The notes: a model not told the origin generated them from the letters alone. 64,000 nucleotides of DNA from Thelephora terrestris (GCA_015956445.1 WIUZ02000014.1:868001-932000); one strand, 5' to 3'; positions 19,742 to 31,268 are shown, numbered from the stretch's first letter. Numbers and translations are program-made.

Positions 19742-20693
19742 ATGGATCCAGAATATGCGAACAAGAGTGAGTGGCGTCCGTTGTCTCACTTCGTTACAAG
19801 TGCTGAGTGTTTCCCGCAGAGATCGCCGACCTGAGCGAGGAGGAGCTCATTCGCCTCGGGTTCCTGGGCGAAGGTGAGCTTATTCGTCGTTACACACCTC
19901 CATTTCTCACCCTTTAATTGCCCGTCTATCTTGTAGGTGTTGCTCCTGGTATCCAGGATCTCATCAAGAAGGTGAAGGCCAACCCCGAGAACCTAGGCTG
20001 TAAGTCTTCTATCTTCTCTTCGCGCCTTTCATTTTCCACGTACTCACATCTTCTTGCGTTTCAGCCGTCACCTGCTTCATGGCAGACTGTCTTGTTCGAG
20101 CCTACCAGGCCAAGCCTACCGCACAAGACGGTACCAAGCTGCCCACTTCTCCTACCTCGCCCACGCCTCCCACCCTCAGCGATGCCGAGACCCTCTGGTC
20201 AGAGCTAAGCAGCAACTCGGACGCCCTCACCGTCGTAGCCCCTGACATGGTCTCTAAATATGAGATGCAATTTTACTACCACGGCGTCGGGGATCTCCAG
20301 CTCATGTGGCGTTCGGACCTCGAGACGAACCCCTTCCCCATCCCCGCGCCTGGCACCCGCTTCTTCAAGATCCCTACCAAGACTGTCCACGGGGTCTTCA
20401 ACACGCCGCTCAATGCCGTGTGGGACAACGTTGCGCCTCTGATCATCGCGTCGATGAAGGCCAGTGGTCTCCAGTGCTCGGCGCTGACGACGGCTCGCTT
20501 CTCGACCGTCGAGGATGGCAAGGAGCCAACTCTCGGCCCCGTCGTCATCTGGATCGCTGTTCGTCCCAACACCGCCAAGCCTAGGGACGTTTGCGATGCG
20601 ACGCCAGACATCCTCCAGATCCTCGCGAAATTCAATATCACTGATATCGTCATCGAGTGGTATGAGGGGTTGGTCGTCAGGTTGGTAGGCTAG
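19742..20693 (+). CDS. Conserved agaricomycete hypothetical protein, C-terminally truncated
   Basis: Four exons join cleanly: 19742-19766, 19820-19873, 19937-19999 and 20065-20693, with GT-AG introns of 53-65 bp and matching phases. The product is about 256 residues: MDPEYANKKIADLSEEEL at the start, a lysine-rich helix (IQDLIKKVKANPENL), then a globular region (QFYYHGVGDLQLMW, FKIPTKTVHGVFNTPLN, GPVVIWIAVRP). The stop TAG at 20691 is followed in the same frame by LMRVVKNSNAKFGLNIPFN, which reads like the continuation of the domain. At about 20765 the sequence changes to kinase-tail DNA. The gene seems to have lost its C-terminal part by rearrangement. Function unknown. Confidence 0.7.
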
Positions 20694-20878
20694 CCTCTCA
20701 TGAGGGTCGTCAAGAACAGCAATGCCAAGTTCGGCCTCAACATCCCGTTCAACACCATTGTTACACTAATTTAAAAGGTAATACAGAAAGAGCAACACGA
20801 GTATGATAGATTCACACAAGCCATGAAAGTGAACAGCCTATCCGGGCGCAGCCCAGGCTCACCGTAGCTTCAGGAGAA

Positions 20879-23509
20879 CTACTTTTTGGTATCCACAATG
20901 TGATCCATCATTCTAGCAAACTGTCTCCGGAAACTAAAACGGCTTTCTCGGGGTTTGGTCCCGCTATTGCCATCGGAATGTGACGCAGAATCTGGTTCGG
21001 CGGGTCGCGAGAAAGAACTGTATAGCGATAACACGCTTGCGGGTCGGCTCAGCTGGGGTGTTCGGTTGTCCCTCGCTCGAGGCATGTTAATCGTTGTTGC
21101 ATCCGGTGGGAAGTCATAAGACCAAACTCACAGCATTTGTCCGACGCCGGTTCGAAAAGGAAGGACGAGAGGGCTTCCGTATTCTCCCCCTTCGAGTGAC
21201 CAATGCGGTAGGTGGTTTCCAACTCACAGCCGTGATCTGGCGCCGTTTCGAAAAGGAAGGCTGGCAGGTCTTCCGTGCTCCCCTCCTTCGAGTGACCACC
21301 CTTTGCCACCGCGTTGAACATCCCCAGACTAGTAGCTTCTGAAGTACCTGCGAGTTTGGAGAATAATGAATCTGGCAGTGAGACGTCCGACCCGTGGTTC
21401 GAAAGGCGTGCTGTTGCTAGTGTGGAATTCGTGAGTGCACTTGGGGGGTATAGCGAAGCAATGCGCTTACAATCGCCAGCTACCCTCTCTTGATCACCTA
21501 CGCCACACAACGTTGGCATTCGGCAGGTGTGCGATGGAAGAGAGAAGCTCACCGTCGGTCATTTCAAGAAAAAGTTGATCTACAACGCCTTATGAATTCG
21601 ACGTCCCTGGGTAGCTGGGAAAGGGACGCACCGAACTTTGTGAAGTCTAAGTTGGGGTCCTTTTGCCGTTGCTTGGCAACGGGAGAGAGAGTACCACAGG
21701 CCGAGGCAGCTGACTTGACACGGCTCAGGACATCTTTCACCTGTGGCCGGAGCTGACGTTTTGTTTGCCAGCATTCTTCAAGTAGCTCCCAGAGCTCCTT
21801 GGAGAGGCCGAGTTCCAGTGCATTCGAGGGCTTAGGGGGTTTCACTCCTTCCATAACCTGGAAAACCACTTCAGGTCCGGTTTTTTTGCCGAATGGGAAT
21901 GTCCCGGTGAGCACCTACATTGAACGATTAGCATGTGTGCGGGTTAAGAATCGCATGGTGAGTACTTGGTATATCACCATCGCCATTGCGTATATGTCGG
22001 CTTCCTTCGTAGGTGAACCCCTGGAGTCCAGCCCGAGCTTTGACGGAACAAGGCGCTCTGGAGCCATGAAAGGGGTAGTCTCCCCGTCCACTTCAGTTCT
22101 CGACGACACCATCCCGAGGCTTGTGTCATCGACGATGGTCATGAACCCGAAGTCCGCCAGACATGCTGAGACGGGGTTGGTATTGGTGATCAGGATATTG
22201 GCCTATACAATCATGTGAGGGGTGTCCGTGGGATCCTGACTGGGAGACTCACACCCTTCAGGTCGCCATGTACAATGGTGGTAAGATGAAGGTAATTCAA
22301 ACCTTCAACAGCGTCCGCAAGCTGTAACGTTTTAGACAAGCGATGACAGGGAAGCACAGGGTTGTAGCATACCAGCTTCAGGTGATTGCCAGCGTGAGCG
22401 CTAACGTAATCCATGATGTTACCGTTGACCATCCATTCGGATGCGACGGAGAACCTCCCTTCCTCGAGGGTAACAGGAACCCCGATGAGGGTGAGAACAT
22501 TAGGATGAGACAGGTTCTTCCACATGACAACTTCTTTGCAGAAACGCTGCGCGGTGTGAGCGAGCCTGAACAAGCACCACTGGCAAGGTTCCAACCTTAC
22601 GGATTCGGATTTTGTCGTCCGATTCTGAAATTCTCAACGACTTGACGGCAACGGTAATCCCCCCTGACTTGGACACCTTCCACACATTCGAGAAGCCGCC
22701 GGAATTGTAAGGTTCCCCGGAGAGGTCGAACTTGTCGGGTAAGAGGTAAGAGCTGGGGAGGTGTCCTGTCCTGCCGCACAACTTTTTGAGCACACTGAAA
22801 GCGATCGTTTTGAGTCCTTTGTCCAGTTGCAGTTCTCGTAATACCTTCAAGGTCAGAGATAAAAATCATGAAACAGGCGCCAGAGAACATTCCAGAGAAA
22901 CATACGCTTGCAATTATCCCAATGAAAACCTTCGCATCCTCTTCAGATAGGGCGAGGATAGCCGTGCGCTCGTCCTTTGACAATAAGAATGACCGGAACA
23001 AGTTCAGAAAGCCTTCAGAGTTCGGGTCGGGTGGAAGGTAATGCAATCCTGGCGGCACATTGTTTGAGAAGACTGGTTCACACGGATCTCAGATAACGAT
23101 TCGGAAACATAAGTTACAGGATCTCACTTCTCTTTGGCTTTAGTTTAGTGTTTCGTGCTGCTTTCAGTAGGCCTGGATGGAATGAAGCATTGCCACCGAG
23201 CTGCAGAGAGGCGCCTGGCGAGATCGGTCGCGACTGAGAACTGCCCAGTGACAACTCGCTGGAGGGTCTGCTCGGCTGACGTGTTGGATTTTGCCTTCCC
23301 TGGGCCATATTAACCGCCGTTGGATTCGGGGCGAAGAGGTAAGACGAGGCTGCGGGATCAACTACTGGCCGCTTCTCTATGTCCGTCAACTGATGTTGGT
23401 TTTGATGCGCAATCATTCCAACTGTAAGAATGGAGGTGAGTCCTCCGGACAACAGGAGTGTGGTGGAAACGGACCTCCATCGCTGCCAACTGTGATAGAT
23501 GGCTGACAC
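20879..23509 (-). CDS. TKL-type protein kinase with N-terminal membrane helix and repeat tail
   Basis: This is the most complete kinase of its subtype here. Near 23450 is a hydrophobic helix (TTLLLSGGLTSILTVG), then a Ser/Pro-rich stretch and an intron (GTGAGATCC...CCAG) leading to SNNVPPGLHYL. After IIAS an intron leads to LRELQLDKGL. The kinase domain has NSGGFSNVWK, VAVKSLR, HPNVLTLIGV, HGDLK | ANILI, DFGF, FMAPERL, MVIYQ | VLTGTFPFG and LLEECWQ. HGD replaces HRD. The tail has two 32-residue repeats and ends SRFSFRRQFARMMDHIVDTKK-stop region at 20879. The start is unsettled because the first long frame opens with GTG; an upstream exon is likely. One exon junction near 22590 did not resolve. 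Confidence 0.6.
21126..21317. repeat. Two in-frame 96-bp repeats in the kinase tail
   Basis: ACTCACAGC at 21126 and again at 21222 starts two 96-bp units, each carrying CGTTTCGAAAAGGAAGG or a close variant and CTCCTTCGAGTGACCA. They encode 32-residue repeats of the type GHSKE/G..TE.L..FLFE.A.D..CE. Length divisible by three keeps the frame. Confidence 0.75.
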
Positions 23510-23572
23510 TCCGACAATATCTCAGACATCTCGGTTCCTGTCACACCCTACCCGCAGATGAGTGCACGGTTT

Positions 23573-24893
23573 TTAGAACACCATGGGTACTACCTTTCTT
23601 ATCCGGGAGATGTCACGATGGTGAATCAATACAGCTTCTGCATTAGAGTTCTGCCATCGAGAATGCTTAACAGTCCCGTCGATCAACCGGTATCATCAAG
23701 GACTTACTTCAAAGACATAGGTAGAGACAACGTCAAAAGCGTCTTCGTCCTCCTAGAATGAAAAAGTAAAAATTGGCAGGGGGGAATGATGAAGGACGAC
23801 ATACCGAAGATACGTTGTGAGTCACTTGAAAATTTGACCCGTAATCGGTCCCTGAATCGGAGTAACCTGTCGTGGAGTCCCCGCCACTATCATACCCAGT
23901 GTCCGAGTCCGAACCCCACTGCACCGTCAGTTCTGGGAGTGTCTCTTGGTGGTTGTCACCTGACCCGAGGTCGTGAGGACCAGCCGCCGCCTTTATGAGC
24001 TTGGGGAACATCAAGACCCGTTTGCGAATAGTATAGTACCGGATAAACACGCATTGGTTGTATTCGTCGGGTGTGGTACCAGTTTGAGTGGCATCGGTAG
24101 AAATCAAGCCCGGTGCATCAGGAGATGACGGAGTACTGCATAGCTGGGGCCCGCAGTTGGTGTGAACCAACCCTTGAGTTTGCCATTTGCCCCATGGCAG
24201 ATACTGAAGCGGAAGCTACATGGGGGACAGAAGCCGTGAATTGGGATGAAAGTTGGGTGCCGTTGTTCGAATATGCGATCATCGCAAAATCCCTCGTCAT
24301 TTCGACGCCGGTGACAAGTACCGGTTTGATATCGTTGCCGTGTCGTGTGGTGCGAGCGAAAGCCACCCATGAGTCGTAATGACGTTTGGTGTACTCTTCG
24401 AAGCCAGATTCGAGCTCGATGTCTTCCCGGTACGTGCGGTACTTAGTCACTAGAGCCGCTCCCTTCTTTTCGCTGAGCTCAAATGAGAAACTGATGCCAG
24501 GCTCTAAGAGTCTAGAGTGATGGTGAGGAACATAACGGAGGAAGGGTTTGAGGAGTCTTACGGGGTCGCGCTGACCGAAGCGCCGAGGTCACCTCCAGTT
24601 TCCTTGACAGTGCTTGTGCAGAGGCAGCCGGGCAGCCGAGGCTGACCATAGATAATGGGCCCAACATCCAACGGTTCGAAAGTGGGGGGAACGTCGACTC
24701 CTAGTTGGCGCGATCCCAATGCGCAGCCTGCGGAGAATAGCAAGTGGAAATGACCGCGACGGATATACCCCACGTCGCCCGCCTTGACACGCCTGTAGCT
24801 GTGAATCGGCGCTGGTTCCCTGGAGCCCGTTTGATTTTAGAGGAAGAATGATGTTGTTATGAGAACGGAAATGTGCACCATAAAGCATCCCCA
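23573..24893 (-). pseudogene. Conserved agaricomycete hypothetical protein with frameshifts
   Basis: Reading down from about 24893: MGMLYGAHFRSHNNIILPL, a frame change, then VKAGDVGYIRRGHFHLLFSA, GASVSATP | intron | LEPGISFSFEL, YTKRHYDSWVAFARTT, IKPVLVTGVEMTRDFAM, a second frame change near 24190, GLVHTNCGPQL, NQCVFIRYYTIRKR, an acidic Asp/Ser-rich tail, and two short exons (DEDAFDVVSTYVFE | NSNAEAVLIHHRDI) to TAA at 23573-23575. The chain reads as one protein with at least two single-base indels (near 24835 and 24190). I recall similar uncharacterised proteins in mushrooms, but no function is known to me. Confidence 0.6.
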
Positions 24894-24899
24894 TGGTCA

Positions 24900-25574
24900 A
24901 GCAGCCCCATCTGCCTAGGAAACTATCGTCAAGATCTTGGAGGCAGTACAGTATGTAGGAATTCCCACTGTTTGTAGATCTTCCATCCCGCTTGCTTGGA
25001 AGTCATGATGTGACCCTCAGAGTGGGAGGGGGAGATCTAAAGTCAGGGAGCGGTACTGTAGATGTGGTTTGGGGGAAAGTTCTGCGCGGCTGTGTATTGT
25101 TTTTCACTGGCCTCGTGGAAGGGCAGCACACGCACAAACAACGCGCAGTCTGCTTTTTTCTATATCAGCACTAGCCGCGACCCGTAATTGGCCCTCATAA
25201 AACCTACTATTGGTGTTGTAGTGGTGTACATACCGTCTCCTTGTGACACAGTCTGCGGGCGCATTTATGGCGGGCCTCCGTACAGAAGAATCTCTGTGGC
25301 GATTCGGCTCTAGGCGACGTTATAACACCTGGCCGTGTTACAGAGGTTGTTGAATCAACCGCGGTTATGGCACGCAGGATCATTGAAAGGCGTTGTGATG
25401 GATGATGTAAGCGGATTGCATTGTGTGCAACTTGAACCAGTGTGCAACTGACCCCCGTGTCGTAACATCATCAAGTAAATGCCGCTGACCAGAAAAGAAC
25501 ATCGGTCAACCACTGGTCTGGGATGGACCAGGGCGTTGATTTTTGCAGTTATCGAATAAAAAACGCTCCAAGGG
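24900..25574. other. Intergenic, no gene recognised
   Basis: No frame with recognisable motifs and no repeats seen. It lies between a minus-strand pseudogene 5' end and a plus-strand small ORF, so it may hold divergent promoters. Confidence 0.5.
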
Positions 25575-25935
25575 ATGTCGTCATCGCGATCTGTTTACCC
25601 CGACTTCATATCACCTCCTTGTGATAGCTGTAGGCATTACTCATTTTCCAAGCTCCTGGATGCCATCGAGAAGGAGTTGGAGACTATCGACTATTGCCGG
25701 AACGCCTCAGGTAATCCATCTTCTGACCGTGGCCATGGTAGGCTTTTATCGGGCTCTTTCGCTTGACAGCAAACTTGCCGATGATACAACGGCTGTGCAG
25801 GTTCAAGTAAGTCAGAGATTCAAGCTTACACTGAGCGAACTACAAAACACCAAAAACATTCTGATTGGAGATCCCATCGGAATCACATTGTACACGCGCA
25901 ACAAGATGAATGAGCAGAGCAAAAAAATCCGGTGA
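25575..25935 (+). CDS. Small hypothetical protein, possible two-exon gene
   Basis: An ATG at 25575 (MSSSRSVYPDF, FSKLLDAIEKELETIDYC) can splice at G|GTAATCC...GGTAG|GC (about 25712-25742) to a second open stretch (FYRALSLDSKLADDTTAV, FKLTLSELQNTKNIL) ending at 25935. The product would be about 109 residues, helical, without known domains. The 31-bp intron is unusually short, which weakens the model. The second stretch could instead be part of a different gene. Confidence 0.3.
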
Positions 25936-26029
25936 TACGAAACCATCAGTTCACACAAAAGCCTTTTCTGTACCCTCAAACCAAACAGAAACCTGTTGGA
26001 ACTCGTGCTAATTATGATAGGATTGAAGG

Positions 26030-27060
26030 GGGGGGGAAAACCAGTAAACGGAGTCGGAAATTCACCTTTGTTATCTTCAGCTTACTGCAGACCTCTTCTT
26101 GAAGCGACGCAGCCCTTTCAGCAGGAGAGATAGCGACCAGAGCAGCAGCGGCAAGCATCGAGATCGGAGCGGATAAGACATCCCGTTCTAGGCCTTCCTT
26201 CAGCTTGGACAAAGACAAGGGCCGCCACCCCGAATCATACGTAAGAGCGCATCGAACATCCTGACCCAGAACCGCCTGGTCAAGTCCTCTGCGGAGATTT
26301 TCACAGCTAGTTGTTGGAACATCGAGAGAGAGCAGCGGAGTTCTTCCAGGAACGGTTGAGGCGTATTACCTTGCAAAGAATATGAGACTGCTTCCAAGAC
26401 ATCCTTCTGTGCTTGCTGAACAAACGAAGATCAGCTTGTGATGTCGATCGTAAGCAGCTTTCACCTCTAGATCGTAAACGGTCATGCCCATACCCCGAGG
26501 CGCCAGTTGAACCAACTCCTTGTTTGTCACGGGGCGTAAAGGAGGGAGGAAGTCTCGTTGCATCTGTCTCAGCCAGTGAGCAACACATCATTCAATTCAA
26601 CTGGAACTGACCCTGACGCAAAGTGCGATGCACGCGATTGCGAGCTGCCAACCGTAGTCCACGAATCCCTTCCACTCCAGAGTATAACTCCCCACCTCAT
26701 ATAGGAACCAGAAGCGCGTCATCAAGTAAGCTGCAGCAAATCGAGTATCTGGTGAAGCTGATAACTGGTCGCGGAGGTCATGCCTTCCGGGGTGAAGAGA
26801 AGGGGGTGGTGGGACCTTTGAAATCGGTAAAAATGTGCGAAGGGATATTAACGGGGTCGGCGTACAGTCAGAATGAACTCCACCAAAACATGCCGATGAG
26901 TTTCGTAGCGAGCAAAAGTTCTGCCGCTGCTCAAGAGCTGTCGGTCTATTCTAGGATGAATGCCATCGCTGGCCCGTTGCTCTGCCTCTTTTACTAGGAG
27001 AATTTCGAGCCTAATCTGATCTAGAGCACCATCATTACGAGTCAAGAGCTACAGTTGCGA
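26030..27060 (-). pseudogene. Degenerate unrecognised helical protein
   Basis: Four separate open stretches on the minus strand read as helical protein: DQIRLEILLVKEAEQRASDG (26848-27045), QRDFLPPLRPVTNKELV with MGMTVYDLEVKAAY (about 26450-26560), EAVSYSLQGNTPQPFLEEL (about 26290-26395) and LSLSKLKEGLERDVLSAP with PAERAASLQEEV (26050-26218). They do not join with clean introns and several end in stops. They look like pieces of one decayed gene of unknown family. Another possible piece with basic residues lies at 27109-27400. Confidence 0.35.
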
Positions 27061-27800
27061 AACGCGGGAGCTCACCTTGCGGTCTTGGAACAAGATAAGG
27101 TTCTAAAGCTACGCTTGCAGGAATGATTTCCTGAAGGGTGTCGGATGAACTTCACGGCGCATATATCGACGCACGGAGAAGCGTACCGGTTTTCTATGCC
27201 ATTTTGGCGGACCAATGAGGGTAAGCGATGTCGTGTATCCCTTTCCTGTTGGAAATTTGGTTTCGACGGAGCAAGACCGAATGATTTTATCGGTGATCGC
27301 TTTGCGCTTCTTGCGTTGAAGTGTGTGACTTTTGGCCGGGCGGAGTCGACGTTCTGGTAGCTTAGAAGGATACAGAACGGGGGGCCCGTGTATAACTTTT
27401 GGTGCGCAGCCATTCTGAGCAACGACAGAGCCAGACTTGAACTCGTTCCCGTCGGATGTGCGACCAACAGCCGTGATAGCGCAGCCCATGTCGCGTCGAG
27501 GTGGGAGAAGAGCACAAGGTCCTCCGGCGGATGCCGACGGGAGCTCGCACAGGTGATCGTATTGCGAGAATCGAGAAAGACATTCGAGTTGGAAGAATGA
27601 AACATGCACAACTATCGAGAGCAAGCACAACAGAAAAACATTGCAGTTGGAACGATGAAGGCAAAGAAACCCGAATGGTCAAAGGCTAAGTACGAGAAGG
27701 GCAGAATGCCCACCAGGGTTCTCTCAATCCGAGAGTGGCCCACAACAGCCAATGTAACGCCTAGACCCACACAGCACCACGTAAAGAAATTTGCAAAATT

Positions 27801-28847
27801 TTAGAACTTGAAGGTCGCAGGCGGAGCAGAAAGCGGGAGGCCCGAGCTGATCTGCGTACTGAAGAGTCCCTGCACGGCCTTGGACGGGGCGAGCACCTGC
27901 GCAACAATAGATTCGGTATTCTTTCTGGACGCCTTCTTTGAGTCCGTAGAATCCATCAGGAGAGGGAAAGGGCGTCCCGACTTGCGCAAAAGCTCTCTCG
28001 CTCGCGCCAACCGAGCGGTTGTCACAGCGCCTAACTTCTCCGCTTCCTGATCCGCCAGTGGCTCACATCGCTCGCAGATATCACAGTAAGCAGGAATCAG
28101 CCAAGGTTCCACGGAATGCTTGACGGCGAGGACCACTTTATCGACAGCGTGTAGTTGCGGATTGTGACCCTCTATCTCGCTGATCGCGCGTCGGCGGATC
28201 CGATCGAGCTGAAACCGGGTCGAAATGGAGAGGAGGGAAACCCATTGGTCAAGGGACCTTGTCTCTTCCTTTGAACTCTCTCTAAGGTGTTGCAGTGAGG
28301 AGCAAGTGAGAAAGCGGTGCGGTGCGGTAATACGAACCGATGATAGAAGAAATCGAGGAGAGCCTCAAATTCCTTGCGAGTGACATCAGGGATGGTAATT
28401 GCGGCTTCGTCAGTTGTCCCTTCCTCGGGCTTCTCCTTCCCCTCATTGACGGGTTGTGGAAGGGCAAACATGTCCTTGAAGAACCCAGCCTCTGACGTGA
28501 AGAAATGCTTGTGTACGCGGTACAGGCAGTTGTTGACCTAAAATGCGGCCAAGTGATTATGGTCAGTGATTTCGATGAGTGCTCTCAATTTGACCACTGA
28601 CCCGGAAAACAACCATATCCGTATCCATGTAGTACTTCGGGTGGCGGTATAGGCCCTCATTGCCAACGGGGGGATCGAAATTGAACGAAGTAGGGTTAGA
28701 GCCGGTGCCGAAGATAAACTTCGGTGGTGCCTGAGTGAGCGGGGTCTGCGCTTTCTCCATAAGGGTCATTGTCGAGGACGGCTCAGACGGCCGAGAGCTT
28801 GGGGGCGAGGTCGGCGCCATCGGAGCAACACCAGACGCGTCCGCCAT
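27801..28847 (-). CDS. BTB/POZ domain protein 1
   Basis: Three exons, 28847-28602, 28537-28338 and 28281-27801, join in phase with GT-AG introns. After a proline-rich N-terminus (FIFGTGSNPTSFNFDPP) the BTB core reads YYMDTDMVVFR | VNNCLYRVHKHFF, FKDMFALPQP, ITIPDVTRKEFEALLDFFYHR. A BACK-like helical part follows (WVSLLSISTRFQLDRIRRRAI, KHSVEPWLIPAYCDICER). The tail (about 60 residues) is basic and Ser-rich. BTB proteins dimerise and often act as Cullin-3 adaptors or transcription cofactors; which applies here is unknown. It shares intron positions with its three neighbours, pointing to local duplication. Confidence 0.85.
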
Positions 28848-28900
28848 TGGAGTTCGCGACACGGTAGATCACGACAAAGGTTCCTTGATTACATAACGAA

Positions 28901-29624
28901 CTAGGTGGGCGGAGGGAAAATCTCCTTCACCAACTCAATGACAGAGACATCTCGGGCGGAGGTCCAACTATTCCTCTTGCACCTGTCTCGCCCCTTCAAC
29001 ACCTGCACCGTAATCTCCAATCCTAACTTCTCCCCCTCCTCCACCGTCAGGTGATTCCTCCTGACAAACAATTCTGCATACGCTTGGGGGAGCCATTGCG
29101 GGACCGCGTGCTTGTTCCCTAGTTCGACGCGGTCTACCGAGGACACTTCAAGTTTGATTTTCCTCGCAGTGACATCGTCGATTACTTTGGCGCGCAATTC
29201 TTTGCAGTCCAATTTTGAGGATATGACAAGCAGCTTGCACCACTCATCTGCCGGTATCTTCTTGCGGAAGATGCTTAGGCAAGGTATGAGTCACAAAAGC
29301 TATCGCTTGTGGTTAACTGGGACGAACCCTCGATAAAAGAAGTCAAGGAACATCACAAACTCCCCCCTGGAAATGAAATCGTCGATGGGGATCGCAGTGT
29401 CGTCTGAGGTCCCTCGCATCCCGTCGGTGTCGGATTCGGTCAGACGCAATAAAACCGGACTGAACTTCTCCAATTGCCAGTGAGGAAGTTTGAAGAGTCT
29501 TCCGCCACACTGGGATGAGTTCAACGGCAAAGCCGGAAAACCCAGCAGAGATACCTACCGAGAGGATAATCATCCGACCATCCATATAGTACCTATCGTG
29601 AGCTTGCAGCCTCTCGTTCGCCAT
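28901..29624 (-). CDS. BTB/POZ domain protein 2
   Basis: The exons 29624-29560, 29509-29328 and 29273-28901 join in phase. The BTB core reads DRYYMDGRMIILS | CGGRLFKLPHWQLEKFSPV, IPIDDFISRGEFVMFLDFFYRG, followed by a helical segment (EWCKLLVISSKLDCKELR, GNKHAVPQWLPQAYAELF, EEGEKLGLEI). The N-terminus is short (the ATG lies only about ten residues before the BTB), unlike BTB1, so an upstream exon might be missed. Same strand as BTB1, with only 54 bp between this stop and the BTB1 start. Likely a paralog with a shared ancestry. Confidence 0.8.
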
Positions 29625-29773
29625 GATCAGTAGCGGATACTGAGGGTTGAACATTGAAGAACAGATAGTGGGTTCCAGGGGGGTTCTTTGAAGTACCACC
29701 CGCCACAGTTGGACCCCAGGGATCCCATGCACATTTGGTAAAACTACGCCCAACTACGAATCTACATTGTAGG

Positions 29774-30564
29774 TTAACTAATATGCAACACTTCCTTGAC
29801 AAGTCGTGTTGCATTCTCGTTTGGCTGCTGGTTGTGCGCTGGGCTTTGAATGTACTTCTCTCTGGCTTCGCTGAGAAGTACCGTCATACTCAGGCCAAGT
29901 TTTTCCGCCTCGGTATAGGAGAGGGGGTCTTGCCGCTCAACCAATGCTACGCAAGCTGGAAGCAACCATTCTTCCACCTCAAATTTCCTCGACATCGCGA
30001 CCATATCTGCGTTATCGACGGGTGGATTAAGATCGTTGATCTCTTTGATCGATCGTTTGCGTGCGCGGTCGCACTCGTATCGATGAGAGATTGAGAGGAG
30101 ATCGCGCCAGTTGGCCTCGGAGAACTCTACCTCCTCGAGGCCTTGCCTGTTCGTATGATTCATGCTGCGGGTAGAGAACGATGCCACGGTCTTGCTCACC
30201 GAAAGTAAAAGAAGTTGAGGAGAGTCTCCATTTCTGCGACGGTGACAGACGGAAGGATGATGGGCGACTCATCCGTCTCCCCTTCTACGGTTGTATCTCC
30301 TTGAGGGATCTCAAACATCGACTTGAATACTTCGGACTCCAATTCGAACAGATCTGGGGAGAAATCAGGTGTGGCGTCTTTCGGTGTTTGTCTGTGGGGA
30401 CTGACATCGATGAACTCGAAATAATCGTCCTTCGACCTATGTGCGTCAGGCATCTACCCCGAGCCGTGGTTGATATGGCATACCAAAAACGTGACGAACG
30501 GCTTTCTGTCATCGATATAGAACCTGGAGTGTCGTACAGGAGCGGGAGATTGTGTGGCAGGCAT
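29774..30564 (-). CDS. BTB/POZ domain protein 3
   Basis: Four exons: 30564-30484, 30436-30406, 30353-30200 and 30164-29774, all with consistent phases. The 31-nt second exon carries the core of the BTB strand (VEGRLFRVHR). The core reads FYIDDRKPFVTFL | VEGRLFRVHR | YLFELESEVFKSMFEIPQG, ILPSVTVAEMETLLNFFYFR, then NWRDLLSISHRYECDRARKR and EVEEWLLPACVALVERQ. The micro-exon means simple ORF calling would miss the true start and give a wrong N-terminus. Function as for the neighbouring BTB genes is not known. Confidence 0.85.
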
Positions 30565-30595
30565 GAAGGATAGGCTGGACTAACATCAACAGGTA

Positions 30596-31090
30596 TTAAC
30601 ATTGAAACCGTCCGCAAACCCATCCTCTGAAGTCCATCCGCCACAGGTCCCCATTGAGCGCCCTCGGTCTTTGCCGGTGACAGTTCGGCAGGCTCCGGGG
30701 CGTCTCGCTGTCGGCGTTATGTATTGTGAAGCGACATCCGTGAATACCAGGAGTCACCAACTTGAGGTTCCAAACCGCTCCATGGGTTCGCACATCTGCT
30801 GAACGCACAATATCCACGCCATAGTCCGTCATTAAGGCTGCGCTCGGATTCGGGGGACGGTATAACTTCTCTGATGCTGAAGATGTGGCGCCCGACCATA
30901 ATAATCCCCCGCCACCGCGGTCCACCTCCAGCTCGTACGCCCAGGCTTCGTGGTGGGGAAAACCTCGGTATTCTGAGAGAACATCTGAGCTCTCAGGTCG
31001 GCGTACAGCGGGCTTCAGAAAGCGATCTGATCTCCTGATACGATTGATACCCTCGGGCACCCACTCGAGCGCGTCCGCACCCGCACCCAT
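30596..31090 (-). CDS. Unrecognised ORF, possible small gene
   Basis: An ATG at 31090 opens 164 codons (MGAGADALEWVPEGINRIRR, HHEAWAYELEVDRGGGG, ASEKLYRPPNPSAALMTDYG). Composition is protein-like in the first 100 residues and less so afterwards. No domain recognised. Its upstream side meets the promoter of the plus-strand gene at 31407. It could be the 5' remnant of another BTB neighbour or an independent gene. Confidence 0.3.
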   Translation of the reverse strand: MGAGADALEWVPEGINRIRRSDRFLKPAVRRPESSDVLSEYRGFPHHEAWAYELEVDRGGGGLLWSGATSSASEKLYRPPNPSAALMTDYGVDIVRSADVRTHGAVWNLKLVTPGIHGCRFTIHNADSETPRSLPNCHRQRPRALNGDLWRMDFRGWVCGRFQC

Positions 31091-31260
31091 GAAACGCGAT
31101 GATGCCCAAATGGCTGTGGTAGCGACTCCTGCAACGTATATGCTTTCAATATGTATGTCTCAGCGCGTTGATCCCATCGCGATCAGCCAACGATGATCAG
31201 ACCAACACTGAAACGAAATCTACGCGTCTGCTGCGCGTTGATTTCTCACTGGGCTAGGCA

Positions 31261-31268
31261 TATAAAAG
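31261..31268 (+). promoter_or_regulatory. TATA box of the WxEWG-repeat gene
   Basis: TATAAAAG about 146 bp before the ATG at 31407, followed by CT-rich leader sequence (31300-31400). This is a typical spacing for a highly transcribed fungal gene. Confidence 0.6.

Noticed and set aside
20879-23509. Inactive kinase because HRD is HGD
   Set aside because: The catalytic Asp, the Asn of ANILI and DFG are present; HxD variants are frequent in fungal TKL kinases, so inactivity cannot be claimed.
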